64,000 nt of DNA from Burkholderiales bacterium 8X (GCA_902506565.1 LR732703.1:3640256-3704255); one strand, 5' to 3'. Shown: positions 55,407 through 64,000, counted from the first letter of the stretch. Notes: a model not told the origin generated them from the letters alone. Program-made: numbers and translations.

Positions 55407-56627
55407 TTATGCAAACGGCAGCGCAGCGGGGAGTAACAAGATCGTCGTGAATCCGGCGAGCGGCGGCGCCAGCCAGCGGCGCGACCGGGCCTGGCCGATC
55501 GAGCGCACGCGGCCTTCGGCCTCGAGTTCGGCCAACGCGCGTTGCACCGTGCGCTGGCTCGCGCCCAAGGCCATTGCCAGCCCCGAGGTCGACCAGGCCG
55601 CCCCGTCCGAAAGCAGTGCGACCAGCGATGCCTGCGCGCCGTCGATCGGTGGCGCCAGCAGGATGATCGGCCGAGCCTCGTGCGGCTCGATGACGAAGCC
55701 GCGCGGCGTCGCCCGGATGCTCGCCAACGCAGCGACCAAGGCACGCAAGCGGCCGATCTCCACCCGCAATCGGGCGCGATGTGTTTCGTCCGGCCGGCGG
55801 GTATGGAAGGCGGCCTCGATCAAGGCTTCGCGATCGACGTCGCCGGGCCATGCAGCCGCGAGCGCACGCGCCAGCGCGAACAACACCGGCCGGCGTGCCA
55901 GCGGTTGCCAGCTGCGGCCAAGCTGCAGGCCGCGGCGGCAGGCATCGACCACCAGGGCATCGGACGACAGCAAGGCCGCCACTTCGTCGAGACGGATCGA
56001 TTGGGAGGCATCGCCGGTCCACCGGCGTGCGGCAGGCCGATCGAGCGCAGCCTCGGCCTCCGCCACCTCCGCGACAAGCGCCGGCACCCGCGCCTTCTCG
56101 GCGAAGGCGCGCGCGTTGGCAAGCGCGACCCGCGCCGGCTCGATGCGCAACGAGCGCAGCGCCAGTTCGGCGGCGCTGAGTTCGGCGATGGCGGCGAGCG
56201 CCGGCGGCAGGCCGGCGGCATCCAGCTGCGCCAACGCGGCGCCGGCTTCTTCGAGCTGCCCGAGCAGCAGCAGCCGGCGCGCCGAGAGCAGCCGCGCGTG
56301 CCAGGCGTTGGCCAGGTCGGCGCGCGCCTCGAGCGTGTCGGCCGCGGCAAGCAGCGAGCGCGGCGATCCGCCCAGGTCGCGCATCGCGAGCGCCACCTCG
56401 GCTTCGGCCACCACGCAGCGGGCCCGCGCAGTCGACTCGTGGCTGCCGAAGCCGCGGGCGGCCCGACGCAGCAGTTCGCGCGCCCGGGCGAAATCGCCGA
56501 GCTGCGCCATGGCGATGCCGCGCAAGGCCAGGGCCGCCGGATCCTCGCGCAACGCAACCCGCTTCAGGGCACCGAGCGCGTCGCCGGCGGCGAGGGCACG
56601 GCCAGCCGCGGCGATCAGCGAATCCAT
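55407..56627 (-). CDS. helix-turn-helix regulator with TPR-like helical repeats
   Basis: 406 residues. The first 200 are Ala/Leu/Arg-rich helical repeats resembling TPRs (ALALRGIAMAQLGDFARARELLRRAARG, ARLLSARRLLLLGQLEEAGAALAQLDAAG). Around 270-310 is a segment recalling a trans-reg-C wing (RLRVEIGRLRALVAALASIRATPRGFVIEP). The C-terminus is a winged helix (ALLSDGAAWSTSGLAMALGASQRTVQRALAELEAEGRVRSIGQARSRRW). It precedes the beta-propeller gene by 43 bp and probably controls it and DUF899. The signal it senses is unknown. Confidence 0.8.
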   Translation of the reverse strand: MDSLIAAAGRALAAGDALGALKRVALREDPAALALRGIAMAQLGDFARARELLRRAARGFGSHESTARARCVVAEAEVALAMRDLGGSPRSLLAAADTLEARADLANAWHARLLSARRLLLLGQLEEAGAALAQLDAAGLPPALAAIAELSAAELALRSLRIEPARVALANARAFAEKARVPALVAEVAEAEAALDRPAARRWTGDASQSIRLDEVAALLSSDALVVDACRRGLQLGRSWQPLARRPVLFALARALAAAWPGDVDREALIEAAFHTRRPDETHRARLRVEIGRLRALVAALASIRATPRGFVIEPHEARPIILLAPPIDGAQASLVALLSDGAAWSTSGLAMALGASQRTVQRALAELEAEGRVRSIGQARSRRWLAPPLAGFTTILLLPAALPFA

Positions 56628-56640
56628 AGAGCGGCCTGCG

Positions 56641-57081
56641 TTACCGACCCGAGCACGCGCTCACCACCACCTTGCAGGGCTCGGTCGGCAAGTGGCTTTC
56701 GCATTGCGCCATCGCGGCCTTGCCCGCCGCGGCCGTGGTGAGGCCGCTCGCGGTTCCCCATTCGCCGAAATTGCCGATCGCCATCGCGGCGCAGCTGCGG
56801 TTGAAGGTGGTTCGAACCTCGCAGGTGCCGGTGCGGCCGGCGGTGCGATCGCATTGGGCACGAGCCGCGGCTTCGGCCTCGCGCTGGGTTCGATGGTTGA
56901 AGGCGTAACCGTACCAGCCCTGCTGCGCCGCGATGGCGCCCCAGCTGTCGCCGCGGCCGCGTTCCATCACGGCGCTGCCCGGGTTCTGCGCCTGGCTCGC
57001 CGAGCCGACCAGCAAGCAACCCGCCAGGGTCAGCACGCCACGCCAGCGCTTCAACCCGGCTGCGAATGTTCGTCCATGCAT
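56641..57081 (-). CDS. DUF4189 secreted protein
   Basis: 146 residues. A signal peptide ends VGSASQAQ. The mature part shows the DUF4189 pattern: SWGAIAAQQGWYGYAFNHRTQREAEAAARAQC, TCEVRTTFNRSCAAMAIG, WGTASGLTTAAAGKAAMAQC, PCKVVVSAC, with six paired cysteines. It is periplasmic or secreted, and its function is unestablished. It sits 13 bp after the antiporter and 13 bp before the regulator gene, so the whole minus-strand series may share a transcript. Confidence 0.88.
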   Translation of the reverse strand: MHGRTFAAGLKRWRGVLTLAGCLLVGSASQAQNPGSAVMERGRGDSWGAIAAQQGWYGYAFNHRTQREAEAAARAQCDRTAGRTGTCEVRTTFNRSCAAMAIGNFGEWGTASGLTTAAAGKAAMAQCESHLPTEPCKVVVSACSGR

Positions 57082-57094
57082 TGCGGCAGCCCCT

Positions 57095-58354
57095 TCAACC
57101 GATCGAAGCCGTTGGCGCAGCGGTACCGCGCCGCTCGCGCATCACCCAGTTGAAGAGCGGCGTCGCGAGAAGCGTCGACAGGATCGCCATCAACACCAGG
57201 ATCGAGAACAGCCCCGGCAGGATGACGCCCGCCTGCAGCCCGATGTTGATGATGATCAGCTCCATCAGGCCCCGCGCGTTCATCAACGCGCCGATCGCCA
57301 TCGCGTCGCGGTTGTTCTCGCCGGTCATGCGGGCGGCTGCCCAGCAGGCGACGCCCTTGCCGCAGAAGGATGCTGCCAGGATCGTGATGGCGGCCAGCAG
57401 GATGCCGGGTTCGAACAACACCGACAGCCGCGTGTTCAGCCCCGAGTAGGTGAAGAACATCGGCAGCAGGAAGATGACCACGAAGGGCTGCAGTTGCTCC
57501 CGCAGCTTTTGCGTCAGCGCGCCGCGCGGCAGGCAGGCACCGAGCAGGAAACCGCCGAAGACCGCATGGATGCCGATGGCGTCCATCGCGAAGGCGCTGA
57601 GTGCGAACAGCACCAGGACGAAGGCGAGCAGCGACGACGGCAGCGGCGCGTCCGGCCGAGCGTGGCTTGCCAGCCGTTTCAGGAGCCGCGTGCCGACCAG
57701 GGTCATGAACAGCGCGAAGGCCACGCCGCCGCCGATCGCCGCATACGCGCCACCCCAGTTGCCGCCGAAGCTCGCCAGCACGATCGCGAGGATGCACCAG
57801 GCCACCGCATCGTCGACCGCTCCGGCGGTCAAGGCCAGGGTGCCGAGCGAGGTGCCGGCCAGGCCACGCTCGTGAATGATGCGGGCCAGCATCGGAAAGG
57901 CGGTGATCGCGATCGCCGCACCGAGGAAAAGCGAGGCCTCCAACGCCCTGACCCGCTCGGCGAAGAGACCCGGTATGTCCTTCAGGAACGGCGCGAGCGC
58001 GAAGGCGAGCACGAACGGAACCAGGATGCCTGCCGCCGAGACCGAGGCCGCGCTCTTGAAGCGGCTCTTGAAGTGATCCGATCGGAACTCCGTGCCCACC
58101 AGGAACATGTACAGGCCGACGCCGAGCTGTGCGCCGACATAGAGCATGCCCAAGGTCTCCTTGGGGAAGAGCGCGCGTTGCGCCTCGGGGAACAACAAGC
58201 CGAAAAGCGAAGGGCCCAGCAGCACGCCGGCGATCATTTCGCCAACCACCTGCGGCTGCCCGAGCCGCTGTGCCAGCCGGCCGACCAGCTGCGACGCGGT
58301 GATGATCACCGCGACCTGGAGGAAGAAATACACCGAGAGTTGGGAGACGGGCAT
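57095..58354 (-). CDS. CPA2-family monovalent cation:proton antiporter
   Basis: 419 residues from ATG 58354. About 12 membrane segments are visible, beginning LSVYFFLQVAVIITASQLVGRLAQRLGQPQVVGEMIAGVLLGPSLFG, the CPA2 opening. The ion-binding region shows IAITAFPMLARII and LTAGAVDDAVAWCILAIV with the DD pair. IHAVFGGFLLGACLPRG and MNARGLMELIIINIGLQAG are also typical. There is no C-terminal RCK domain. It exchanges Na+ or K+ for protons at the inner membrane. Confidence 0.93.
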   Translation of the reverse strand: MPVSQLSVYFFLQVAVIITASQLVGRLAQRLGQPQVVGEMIAGVLLGPSLFGLLFPEAQRALFPKETLGMLYVGAQLGVGLYMFLVGTEFRSDHFKSRFKSAASVSAAGILVPFVLAFALAPFLKDIPGLFAERVRALEASLFLGAAIAITAFPMLARIIHERGLAGTSLGTLALTAGAVDDAVAWCILAIVLASFGGNWGGAYAAIGGGVAFALFMTLVGTRLLKRLASHARPDAPLPSSLLAFVLVLFALSAFAMDAIGIHAVFGGFLLGACLPRGALTQKLREQLQPFVVIFLLPMFFTYSGLNTRLSVLFEPGILLAAITILAASFCGKGVACWAAARMTGENNRDAMAIGALMNARGLMELIIINIGLQAGVILPGLFSILVLMAILSTLLATPLFNWVMRERRGTAAPTASIG

Positions 58355-58400
58355 GGAGATCCTTGCGCGGAAGCGCTGCCGATCATAAAGAGGCGCTTTC

Positions 58401-58457
58401 GTGGCCTCGGTGGCCTCGGTGGCCTCGGCGGCATCCGCGGCATCCGCGGCATCCGCG
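58401..58457. repeat. two adjacent 9-bp tandem repeats, three copies each
   Basis: GTGGCCTCG is repeated three times (58401-58427), followed by GCATCCGCG three times (58431-58457). They lie in the intergenic space between the antiporter and the amidase, which are divergent. They may alter promoter spacing if copy number changes. Confidence 0.85.
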
Positions 58458-58602
58458 GTCTTGGGCCGAACCCCGTCGATGCGCCGCATCGGCCTGCGTC
58501 CGCGAACCGATCGACTTGCAAGCACGGCTTGAAGAAGATCGCGAAGGCCCCTCCGAGCCTCGGCGGGGTTCGACAACACGACGATCCAGGGCAGGAAAGA
58601 AC

Positions 58603-59301
58603 ATGCGCATCGGCATCGGCATCGGCATCGGCATCAGCGGCAATCGCCTCGAAGGCCACTTGGGCGGCAGCCCGGTCATGCATGTGCACACCTCCCCGCG
58701 CGGTGACCCGGCCGAGCCGGGGACGATCGTCATTCACTACGCGGCCGGCTTGTCCGGCACACCGCTCGCCTCGCTCGGCAACGCGAGGCGCCCCATCGCG
58801 GCGCACCTGTCGATCCATCGCGACGGCACCGTCACGCAGTACCTGCCGTTCGACCGGCCTGCGCCGTGCTCCGCCAGCTGCAAACAGGCTTCCGCGAAAA
58901 CGCCGCACGGCCATTCGATCGACATCGAGATCGAAAACCTGGTCCCGCCGATGAAGCCGTTTGCCGCACAGTTGCTGATCGACGCCTATCGGCAGCCCTT
59001 CTCGGGTCACGGCGATCGAGACGAATTGGCGTGGCGCAGCTCCGGCGTCGGGCTGCCGCGCACCCGTTGGCAGGGCTACACGCCTTGGCAGTCGGAGACC
59101 TGTCGCGAGCTCGCGGCGCTGCTGGTCGCCACCTATGGCATCGGCGAGATTCGCGGTCATGACGAGCTGCCGACACAAGGCCCGCCCCATGCCGAATCGG
59201 CCTTCCCGCTCGCCTGGCTCCGTGCCGCCGTGCTGCCCGGGTCGTCCTCGGGCCGCGACCCCGGCCGTTGCAGTCTCCGGAGCGCCGGTCGAGGACGATA
59301 G
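58603..59301 (+). CDS. N-acetylmuramoyl-L-alanine amidase (amidase_2 family)
   Basis: 232 residues from ATG 58603 with AGGAAAG about 7 bp upstream. The N-terminus is a short Ile-Gly repeat (MRIGIGIGIGISG). The amidase_2 core shows TIVIHYAAG with the first zinc histidine, AAHLSIHRDGTVTQYLPFDRPAPCS, SIDIEIEN and EIRGHDELPTQGPP with the later histidine/aspartate. It would cut the MurNAc-L-Ala bond of peptidoglycan fragments. No secretion signal is obvious, suggesting a cytoplasmic AmpD-like or phage-derived role. It is upstream of, and in the same direction as, the lacI-type gene. Confidence 0.82.
   Translation: MRIGIGIGIGISGNRLEGHLGGSPVMHVHTSPRGDPAEPGTIVIHYAAGLSGTPLASLGNARRPIAAHLSIHRDGTVTQYLPFDRPAPCSASCKQASAKTPHGHSIDIEIENLVPPMKPFAAQLLIDAYRQPFSGHGDRDELAWRSSGVGLPRTRWQGYTPWQSETCRELAALLVATYGIGEIRGHDELPTQGPPHAESAFPLAWLRAAVLPGSSSGRDPGRCSLRSAGRGR
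58607..58636 (+). repeat. hexanucleotide repeat (GCATCG) in the amidase start
   Basis: Four perfect GCATCG units and one imperfect unit lie just after the ATG and encode the Ile-Gly run. Changes of copy number stay in frame and would lengthen or shorten the N-terminus. Confidence 0.85.
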
Positions 59302-59309
59302 CGCTATCG
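59296..59309. promoter_or_regulatory. LacI-type operator upstream of the lacI-family gene
   Basis: CGATAGCGCTATCG is a perfect 14-bp palindrome 19 bp before the regulator ATG. Its TAGCGCTA core is shared with the palindrome in front of the Bug/glucarate operon, suggesting autoregulation. A -10-like TAGAAT lies at 59317-59322. Confidence 0.7.
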
Positions 59310-59328
59310 CGCTGCCTAGAATGCGCCG

Positions 59329-60360
59329 ATGACATCCGACGCGCCTGCTCCTCGACGAACTCGCAGGGGCAGCGGTGCCGTCACGCTGCACGATGTCGCC
59401 AAGCTGGCGGGCGTGGCGCCGATCACCGCATCGCGGGCGCTCAGCGCGCCATCGCAAGTGTCGGCCGAGGTGCTTCGCAAGGTGACCGAGGCGGTCGGCC
59501 GCACCGGCTACGTTCGCAACGGCCTGGCGGGCGGGCTCGCCTCGACCCGCAGCCGCCTGGTGGCCGCGGTGATTCCCACCATCACCGGGCCGGTGTTCCT
59601 GCAGACGATCCAGGCCTTGACCGAAGGCCTGGCCGAACACGGCTATCAGTTGATGCTCGGGCAGAGCGGCTACGCGAACTCGCGCGAGGATGCGCTGCTG
59701 GAAGCCATCATCGGACGCCGTCCGGACGGCATCGTGCTCACCGGCATCCTGCACTCGGCGCAAGGAAGAAGGCGCCTGATCGCGTCCGGGATCCCGGTGG
59801 TCGAGACCTGGGACCTCACGCCGACACCGCTCGACATGCTGGTCGGTTTCTCGCACGCGGACGTCGGCCGCGCCGTGGTGGACTACCTGCGCAGCAAGGG
59901 CCGCAAGCGGCTGGCGGTGATCGCCGGCGACGACGAGCGATCGATGCGCCGGCGCCAGGCCTTCGAAGCAGCGGCACGCGCCGCCAAGCTCGCCGACGTG
60001 ATCTCGGTCGAGGTGCCGGCGCCGACCACGCTCAAGAGCGGCCGCAGCGCCCTCGGGCAACTGCTGCAGGCACGCAGGAAGTTCGACGCGGTCTTCTGCA
60101 GTTCGGACCTGCTCGCGCTCGGCGTGATGGTCGAGGCACGGGTGCGGGGCATCGACATCCCCGCGCAACTCTCGCTGGTCGGCTTCGGCGACCTCGACTT
60201 CGCGGCAGATGTCGAGCCCTCGATCACCAGCGTGCATGTCGACGGCGAAGCGATCGGGCGGCAAGCGGCTCGCTTCATCATCGATCGCGCCGAGGGTCGC
60301 GCTGCCGAGAGAAACGTGGTCGACGTCGGCTTCACCATCGTCGAACGCGCCAGCGCCTGA
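59329..60360 (+). CDS. LacI-family regulator, probable regulator of glucarate catabolism
   Basis: 343 residues. The N-terminal helix-turn-helix is VTLHDVAKLAGVAPITASRALSAPSQVSAEVLRKVTEAVGRTGYVRN, with hinge-helix residues after it. The periplasmic-binding-like core follows (LVAAVIPTITGPVFLQTIQAL, GRRPDGIVLTGIL, VDYLRSKGRKRLAVIAGDD, FDAVFCSSDLLALGVM, LSLVGFGDLDFAADVEPSITSV). It is the GntR-like branch that responds to sugar acids. Two TAGCGCTA palindromes flank it, one in its own promoter and one before the downstream operon. It likely releases repression on binding glucarate or a product. Confidence 0.92.
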   Translation: MTSDAPAPRRTRRGSGAVTLHDVAKLAGVAPITASRALSAPSQVSAEVLRKVTEAVGRTGYVRNGLAGGLASTRSRLVAAVIPTITGPVFLQTIQALTEGLAEHGYQLMLGQSGYANSREDALLEAIIGRRPDGIVLTGILHSAQGRRRLIASGIPVVETWDLTPTPLDMLVGFSHADVGRAVVDYLRSKGRKRLAVIAGDDERSMRRRQAFEAAARAAKLADVISVEVPAPTTLKSGRSALGQLLQARRKFDAVFCSSDLLALGVMVEARVRGIDIPAQLSLVGFGDLDFAADVEPSITSVHVDGEAIGRQAARFIIDRAEGRAAERNVVDVGFTIVERASA

Positions 60361-60444
60361 ACCTCGGCGACACGGCGAGCGGCGCTGCGTCGCCACTCAT
60401 CCTTGCATCGGCAGCCATCGGGGTATCCACCCACGCGGTCGGGA

Positions 60445-60472
60445 TTGACATCCCATACGGTAGCGCTACCAT
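60445..60472 (+). promoter_or_regulatory. promoter with embedded LacI-type operator for the glucarate operon
   Basis: A consensus -35 TTGACA (60445-60450) is followed after 16 bp by TACCAT (60467-60472) as the -10. The perfect palindrome GGTAGCGCTACC (60459-60470) covers the spacer and -10, so a bound LacI-family protein would block polymerase. It lies 27 bp before the Bug ATG. Confidence 0.75.
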
Positions 60473-60498
60473 GCACCATTCGTACTGGAGACATTCCC

Positions 60499-61461
60499 AT
60501 GAAAAAGCTTCTCGGCCTCGTCGCCTTCGGCCTGCTGGCCGCCGCCTCCGCGACGGCACAGACCTGGCCTTCCAAGCCGGTCACCCTCATCGTTCCTTTT
60601 CCTGCCGGCGGCTCGACCGACATGGTGGCTCGCGCGATCGGCCCCAAGCTCACCGCCACGCTCGGCCAGCCTTTTCTCGTCGACAACAAGGCCGGCGCCA
60701 CCGGCACCATCGGTGCGACCCAGGTCAAGCGCGCCGCGCCCGACGGCACCACCTTTCTCGTGACCTCGCTCGGCCCGCTGGTGATCGCTCCGCACCTCAT
60801 CAAGGGCATGCAGTACGACGCGCTGAAAGACTTCGACACCATCACCGTGGCCGTGCAGGCGCCCAACGTGCTGGTGCTGCCCGCCGGCTCGCCGCACCAG
60901 ACGATGGCCGACGTGATCGCCTTCCAGAAGAAGAACCCCGCCAAGATGACCTTCGCTTCGTCCGGCAACGGCTCCAGCGACCATCTCACGGCCGAGCTCT
61001 TCTGGCAGCAGACGGGCACCAGCGGCTTGCATGTGCCGTACAAGGGCGGTGCGCCGGCCATCACCGACCTGCTCGGCGGTCAGGTCGATGCTTCGTTCCA
61101 GAACGTGAACGCGGTGGTTCAGAACATCAAGGCCGGCAAGCTCAAGGCGCTCGCGGTCACCGGCGACAAGCGTTCGCCGGTGTTGCCCGACGTGCCGACC
61201 ATGGCCGAGGCCGGCGTGAAGGGCGTGGAGGTGTATTCGTGGCAGGCCATCGTCGCGCCGAAGGGGCTGCCGCCCGAAGTCCGCGCCAAGGCCGGCGAAG
61301 CGATGGTCGGCGCGCTCAACGATCCGGCGGTCAAGCAGCAGTTCACCTCGATCGGCCTCGAGGTGGTCGGCAACACGCCGGCCCAGTTCGCCGACTTCCA
61401 GCAGCAGGAATTCGCCCGCTGGAAGAAGGTCATCGAAACCGGCAAGATCACGATCGACTGA
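60499..61461 (+). CDS. Bug-family periplasmic receptor, probably for glucarate
   Basis: 320 residues from ATG 60499 with GGAG about 9 bp upstream. A signal peptide ([18 protein letters not shown]) precedes [49 protein letters not shown] and [18 protein letters not shown] are family motifs. It is the first gene after the LacI-controlled promoter and is followed by glucarate dehydratase, so the ligand is probably a sugar diacid. The TctA/TctB membrane proteins it needs are not in the window. Confidence 0.93.
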   Translation: MKKLLGLVAFGLLAAASATAQTWPSKPVTLIVPFPAGGSTDMVARAIGPKLTATLGQPFLVDNKAGATGTIGATQVKRAAPDGTTFLVTSLGPLVIAPHLIKGMQYDALKDFDTITVAVQAPNVLVLPAGSPHQTMADVIAFQKKNPAKMTFASSGNGSSDHLTAELFWQQTGTSGLHVPYKGGAPAITDLLGGQVDASFQNVNAVVQNIKAGKLKALAVTGDKRSPVLPDVPTMAEAGVKGVEVYSWQAIVAPKGLPPEVRAKAGEAMVGALNDPAVKQQFTSIGLEVVGNTPAQFADFQQQEFARWKKVIETGKITID

Positions 61462-61489
61462 TCTTCCGCACCATCCATTGGTCGAACCC

Positions 61490-62824
61490 ATGCCTACTTC
61501 AAGCACTCCGGTGATCAGCGCACTGCGCGTGATCCCGGTCGCCGGCCGCGACAGCATGCTGCTCAACCTGAGCGGCGCGCACGGCCCCTTCTTCACCCGC
61601 AACATCCTGATCCTGACCGACAGCGCCGGTCGCACCGGCGTCGGCGAAGTGCCGGGCGGCGAGAAGATCCGCCAGACCCTCGAAGACGCCGCACCGCTCG
61701 TCGTCGGCCAGCCGCTCGGCTCGCAGCAGCGCCTGCTGAAAGAGGTGCAAGACCGGTTCGCCGATCGCGACAGCGGCGGCCGCGGGCTGCAGACCTTCGA
61801 CTTGCGCACCACCATCCATGCGGTCACCGCGATCGAGTCCGCCCTGCTCGACCTGCTCGGGCAACACCTGGGCGTACCCGTCGCGGCGCTGCTCGGCGAA
61901 GGCCAGCAGCGGGATTCGGTCGAGATGCTGGGCTATCTTTTCTACGTCGGCGACCGCGGCAAGACCGACCTGCCCTACGACAGCGCGCCTGCCGCCGACA
62001 ACGACTGGTTCCGGCTTCGCCACGAAGAAGCGATGACGCCCGAGGCGATCGTCCGGCTGGCCGAGGCGGCGCGCGAGAAGTACGGCTTCGACGACTTCAA
62101 GCTCAAGGGCGGCGTGCTGCGCGGCGACCAGGAGGTGGAGGCCATCGTCGCGCTGCACGAACGCTTTCCCTCGGCGCGGGTCACGCTCGACCCCAACGGC
62201 GGCTGGCTCCTGAAGGACGCGATCCGCCTGATGCGCGACATGCGCGGCGTGGTGGCCTATGCCGAGGACCCGTGCGGCGCCGAGGATGGCTTCTCGGGCC
62301 GCGAAGTGATGGCGGAGTTTCGTCGTGCGACCGGCCTTCCGACCGCGACCAACATGATCGCGACCGATTGGCGCCAGCTGGCACACGCGCTGGCGCTGCA
62401 ATCGGTCGACATCCCGCTCGCCGACCCGCACTTCTGGACCATGGCCGGCTCGGTGCGGGTGGCGCAGACCTGCCGCGACTGGGGCCTGACCTGGGGCTCG
62501 CATTCGAACAACCATTTCGACGTGTCGCTCGCGATGTTCACCCACGTCGGCGCGGCTGCGCCGGGTCGGGTGACCGCCATCGACACGCACTGGATCTGGC
62601 AGGACGGCCAGAGGCTCACCGAGGAGCCTTTGCAGATCGTCGGCGGCCATGTGAAGGTGCCGAGCAGGCCGGGCCTGGGCGTGACGCTCGACATGGTCGA
62701 GGTCGAGAAGGCGCACCAGCTCTACAAGCAGCACGGCCTCGGCGCGCGCGACGATGCGATCGCGATGCAGGCCCTGATCCCGGGCTGGAAGTTCGACCCG
62801 AAGCGCCCGGCGTTCGATCGCTGA
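61490..62824 (+). CDS. gudD: glucarate dehydratase
   Basis: 444 residues from ATG 61490 ([29 protein letters not shown]), close to the usual 446. An enolase-superfamily enzyme: [13 protein letters not shown] carries the KxK-type base, [18 protein letters not shown] and [10 protein letters not shown] hold the metal ligands, and [18 protein letters not shown] holds the catalytic histidine. It turns D-glucarate (and often L-idarate) into 5-dehydro-4-deoxy-D-glucarate. It lies 28 bp after the Bug gene. Confidence 0.96.
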   Translation: MPTSSTPVISALRVIPVAGRDSMLLNLSGAHGPFFTRNILILTDSAGRTGVGEVPGGEKIRQTLEDAAPLVVGQPLGSQQRLLKEVQDRFADRDSGGRGLQTFDLRTTIHAVTAIESALLDLLGQHLGVPVAALLGEGQQRDSVEMLGYLFYVGDRGKTDLPYDSAPAADNDWFRLRHEEAMTPEAIVRLAEAAREKYGFDDFKLKGGVLRGDQEVEAIVALHERFPSARVTLDPNGGWLLKDAIRLMRDMRGVVAYAEDPCGAEDGFSGREVMAEFRRATGLPTATNMIATDWRQLAHALALQSVDIPLADPHFWTMAGSVRVAQTCRDWGLTWGSHSNNHFDVSLAMFTHVGAAAPGRVTAIDTHWIWQDGQRLTEEPLQIVGGHVKVPSRPGLGVTLDMVEVEKAHQLYKQHGLGARDDAIAMQALIPGWKFDPKRPAFDR

Positions 62825-62924
62825 GCACGCCGGCCCGCTTGCGGGCACACTCCAGCCGCAGCGGCAATTCGAACCAAGCGCGAAACCGAATCCGCCGGCG
62901 CATCGATCCCGAAGGAAAAACACC

Positions 62925-63764
62925 ATGAGACAAAACCGACTGCGCACTCTGTGGAAGGCCGGCGGCGCCGCCATCAACGGCTGGCTGGCCATACCGAACG
63001 GCTTTTCTGCCGAGACCATGGCCCACCAGGGCTGGGACTCGCTGACCATCGATCTGCAGCACGGCGTGGTCGACTACCAGGCCATGATCCCGATGCTGCA
63101 GGCGATCTCCACCACCGACACGGTGCCGGTGGTGCGGGTGCCCTGGCTCGATCCGAGCGCGCTGATGAAGGCGCTCGACGCCGGCGCCTACGGCGTCATC
63201 TGCCCGATGATCAGCACCCGCGAACAGGCCCAGCAGCTGGTCGCCTACACCCATTACGCGCCGCGCGGAACCCGCAGCTTCGGCCCGGTACGGGCCCTGC
63301 TCTACGGCGGCGCCGACTACCCCCAGCATGCCAACGACGAGATCGTCACCTTCGCCATGATCGAGACCGCGCAGGCACTCGACAACCTCGACGCGATCAT
63401 GTCGGTCGAGGGGCTCGACGCGGTTTACATCGGCCCCTCGGACCTGTCGCTCGCGCTCGGCTGCCGGCCGGTGTTCGACGACGTCGACCCGAAGGCGCAG
63501 CAGGCCATCGACCATATCCTCGAGCGCGCCAAGGCCCATGGCCTGGTGGCCGGCATCCACAACGGCACGGCCGAGGGAGCGATGGCGCGCATCCAGAAGG
63601 GCTTCCAGTTCGTCACGGTGAGCTCGGACGCGCGCCTGATCGCCGCCGGCTCGCAGCAGCTCCTGTCCAGGATGCGCGGCACGCCCGATGCCTCGAAGGC
63701 GCAGGCGGCATCGACCGGGCCGATCGCTCCTTCCGGCGCTGCAGACGGCAGCGCCACCTACTGA
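62925..63764 (+). CDS. HpcH/HpaI-family aldolase, 2-dehydro-3-deoxyglucarate aldolase type
   Basis: 279 residues with GAAGGA upstream of ATG 62925. The class II pyruvate-aldolase motifs are GWLAIPNGFSAETMAHQGWDSLTIDLQHGVVDY (acid/base histidine), VPVVRVPWLD, DAGAYGVICPMI, ALLYGGADYPQHANDEIVTFAMIET and VEGLDAVYIGPSDLSLALG. A 25-residue Ala/Ser-rich tail is extra. It would cleave the dehydratase product, after or instead of isomerisation, to pyruvate and tartronate semialdehyde, as GarL does. It is 100 bp after gudD. Confidence 0.9.
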   Translation: MRQNRLRTLWKAGGAAINGWLAIPNGFSAETMAHQGWDSLTIDLQHGVVDYQAMIPMLQAISTTDTVPVVRVPWLDPSALMKALDAGAYGVICPMISTREQAQQLVAYTHYAPRGTRSFGPVRALLYGGADYPQHANDEIVTFAMIETAQALDNLDAIMSVEGLDAVYIGPSDLSLALGCRPVFDDVDPKAQQAIDHILERAKAHGLVAGIHNGTAEGAMARIQKGFQFVTVSSDARLIAAGSQQLLSRMRGTPDASKAQAASTGPIAPSGAADGSATY

Positions 63765-63786
63765 ACCCACAACGGAGACCTCCCCA

Positions 63787-64000
63787 ATGAAAGTCGGATT
63801 CATCGGCCTCGGCACCATGGGCGCGCCCATGGCCCTCAACCTTCTCGACGCCGGCCACGAACTCTTCGTGCGCACCCGCAGCCGGGTGCCCGATGCGCTT
63901 GCCAAGGCCACCGCGCTCAAGACCAATGCCGAGGTCGCGCGGGCCGCCGACGTGGTGCTGCTGATGCTGCCGGACACGCCGGATGTCGAAGAAGTGCTGT
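63787..64000 (+). CDS. garR: 2-hydroxy-3-oxopropionate (tartronate semialdehyde) reductase, 5' part only
   Basis: The first 71 codons of a gene cut by the right edge. MKVGFIGLGTMGAPMALNLLDAGHELFV is the NAD(P)-binding start of the beta-hydroxyacid dehydrogenase family, and ADVVLLMLPDTPDVEEVL follows as in GarR/GlxR. It would reduce tartronate semialdehyde from the aldolase to D-glycerate. It begins 22 bp after the aldolase stop, completing the glucarate pathway order. Confidence 0.88.
   Translation, partial: MKVGFIGLGTMGAPMALNLLDAGHELFVRTRSRVPDALAKATALKTNAEVARAADVVLLMLPDTPDVEEVL

Overview
The window looks like a chromosomal segment of a high-GC betaproteobacterium of the Burkholderiales, most likely Comamonadaceae (Variovorax-like). 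The grounds are the protein sequences, the abundance of Bug-type solute receptors (four, none next to its own membrane permease genes), an S-adenosylhomocysteine riboswitch in front of ahcY, and the order of housekeeping genes. This is inferred from sequence character and family knowledge; no database was searched.

Layout. 1-5.1 kb: an acyl-CoA ligase / CoA-transferase operon with a Bug receptor, divergent from an IclR regulator that is followed by a second Bug gene; the same TTCC-N7-GGAA palindrome lies in front of both Bug genes. 5.2-21.2 kb: conserved core (ruvAB, ybeZ-ybeY, dtd, a FecR/OmpA-lipoprotein pair, tyrS, an M23 endopeptidase, anmK, erpA, rpsI-rplM, rlmJ, rlpA), then the methyl-cycle operon ahcY-tlyA-metF behind an SAH riboswitch. 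21.2-30.2 kb: an oddly lipoprotein-tagged short-chain dehydrogenase, a hipBA pair, prfC, a HAD phosphatase, and a CesT-type secretion chaperone overlapping a 961-residue protein of unknown family that looks like its client. 30.2-38.6 kb: a Bug receptor, an acetylpolyamine amidohydrolase-like gene and a roughly 2,077-residue tandem UvrA.

38.6-44.9 kb is the accessory island: a locally AT-rich stretch with small immunity-like genes, a miniature CdiA-type toxin (701 residues) overlapping its probable immunity gene, and a protein with a possible YopT/AvrPphB-like cysteine-protease arrangement. 44.9-52.0 kb: one probable operon for uptake (NMT1-type ABC transporter) and breakdown of an N-containing ring compound (cytosine-deaminase-like amidohydrolase, creatininase family, FAD oxidase). 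52.1-58.4 kb: small genes, then a close-packed minus-strand series (CPA2 antiporter, DUF4189, helix-turn-helix regulator, beta-propeller, DUF899, membrane protein). 58.6-64 kb: an amidase with repeat tracts, then a LacI-controlled D-glucarate operon (Bug receptor, glucarate dehydratase, aldolase, start of the tartronate semialdehyde reductase) with matching TAGCGCTA operators.

The strongest leads for new biology are the chaperone/961-residue pair at 26.8-30.2 kb, the protease-like gene at 43.5-44.9 kb, and the compact contact-toxin locus with its small-gene tail at 38.9-43.3 kb. No tRNA, rRNA, CRISPR array, transposase or integrase was seen.
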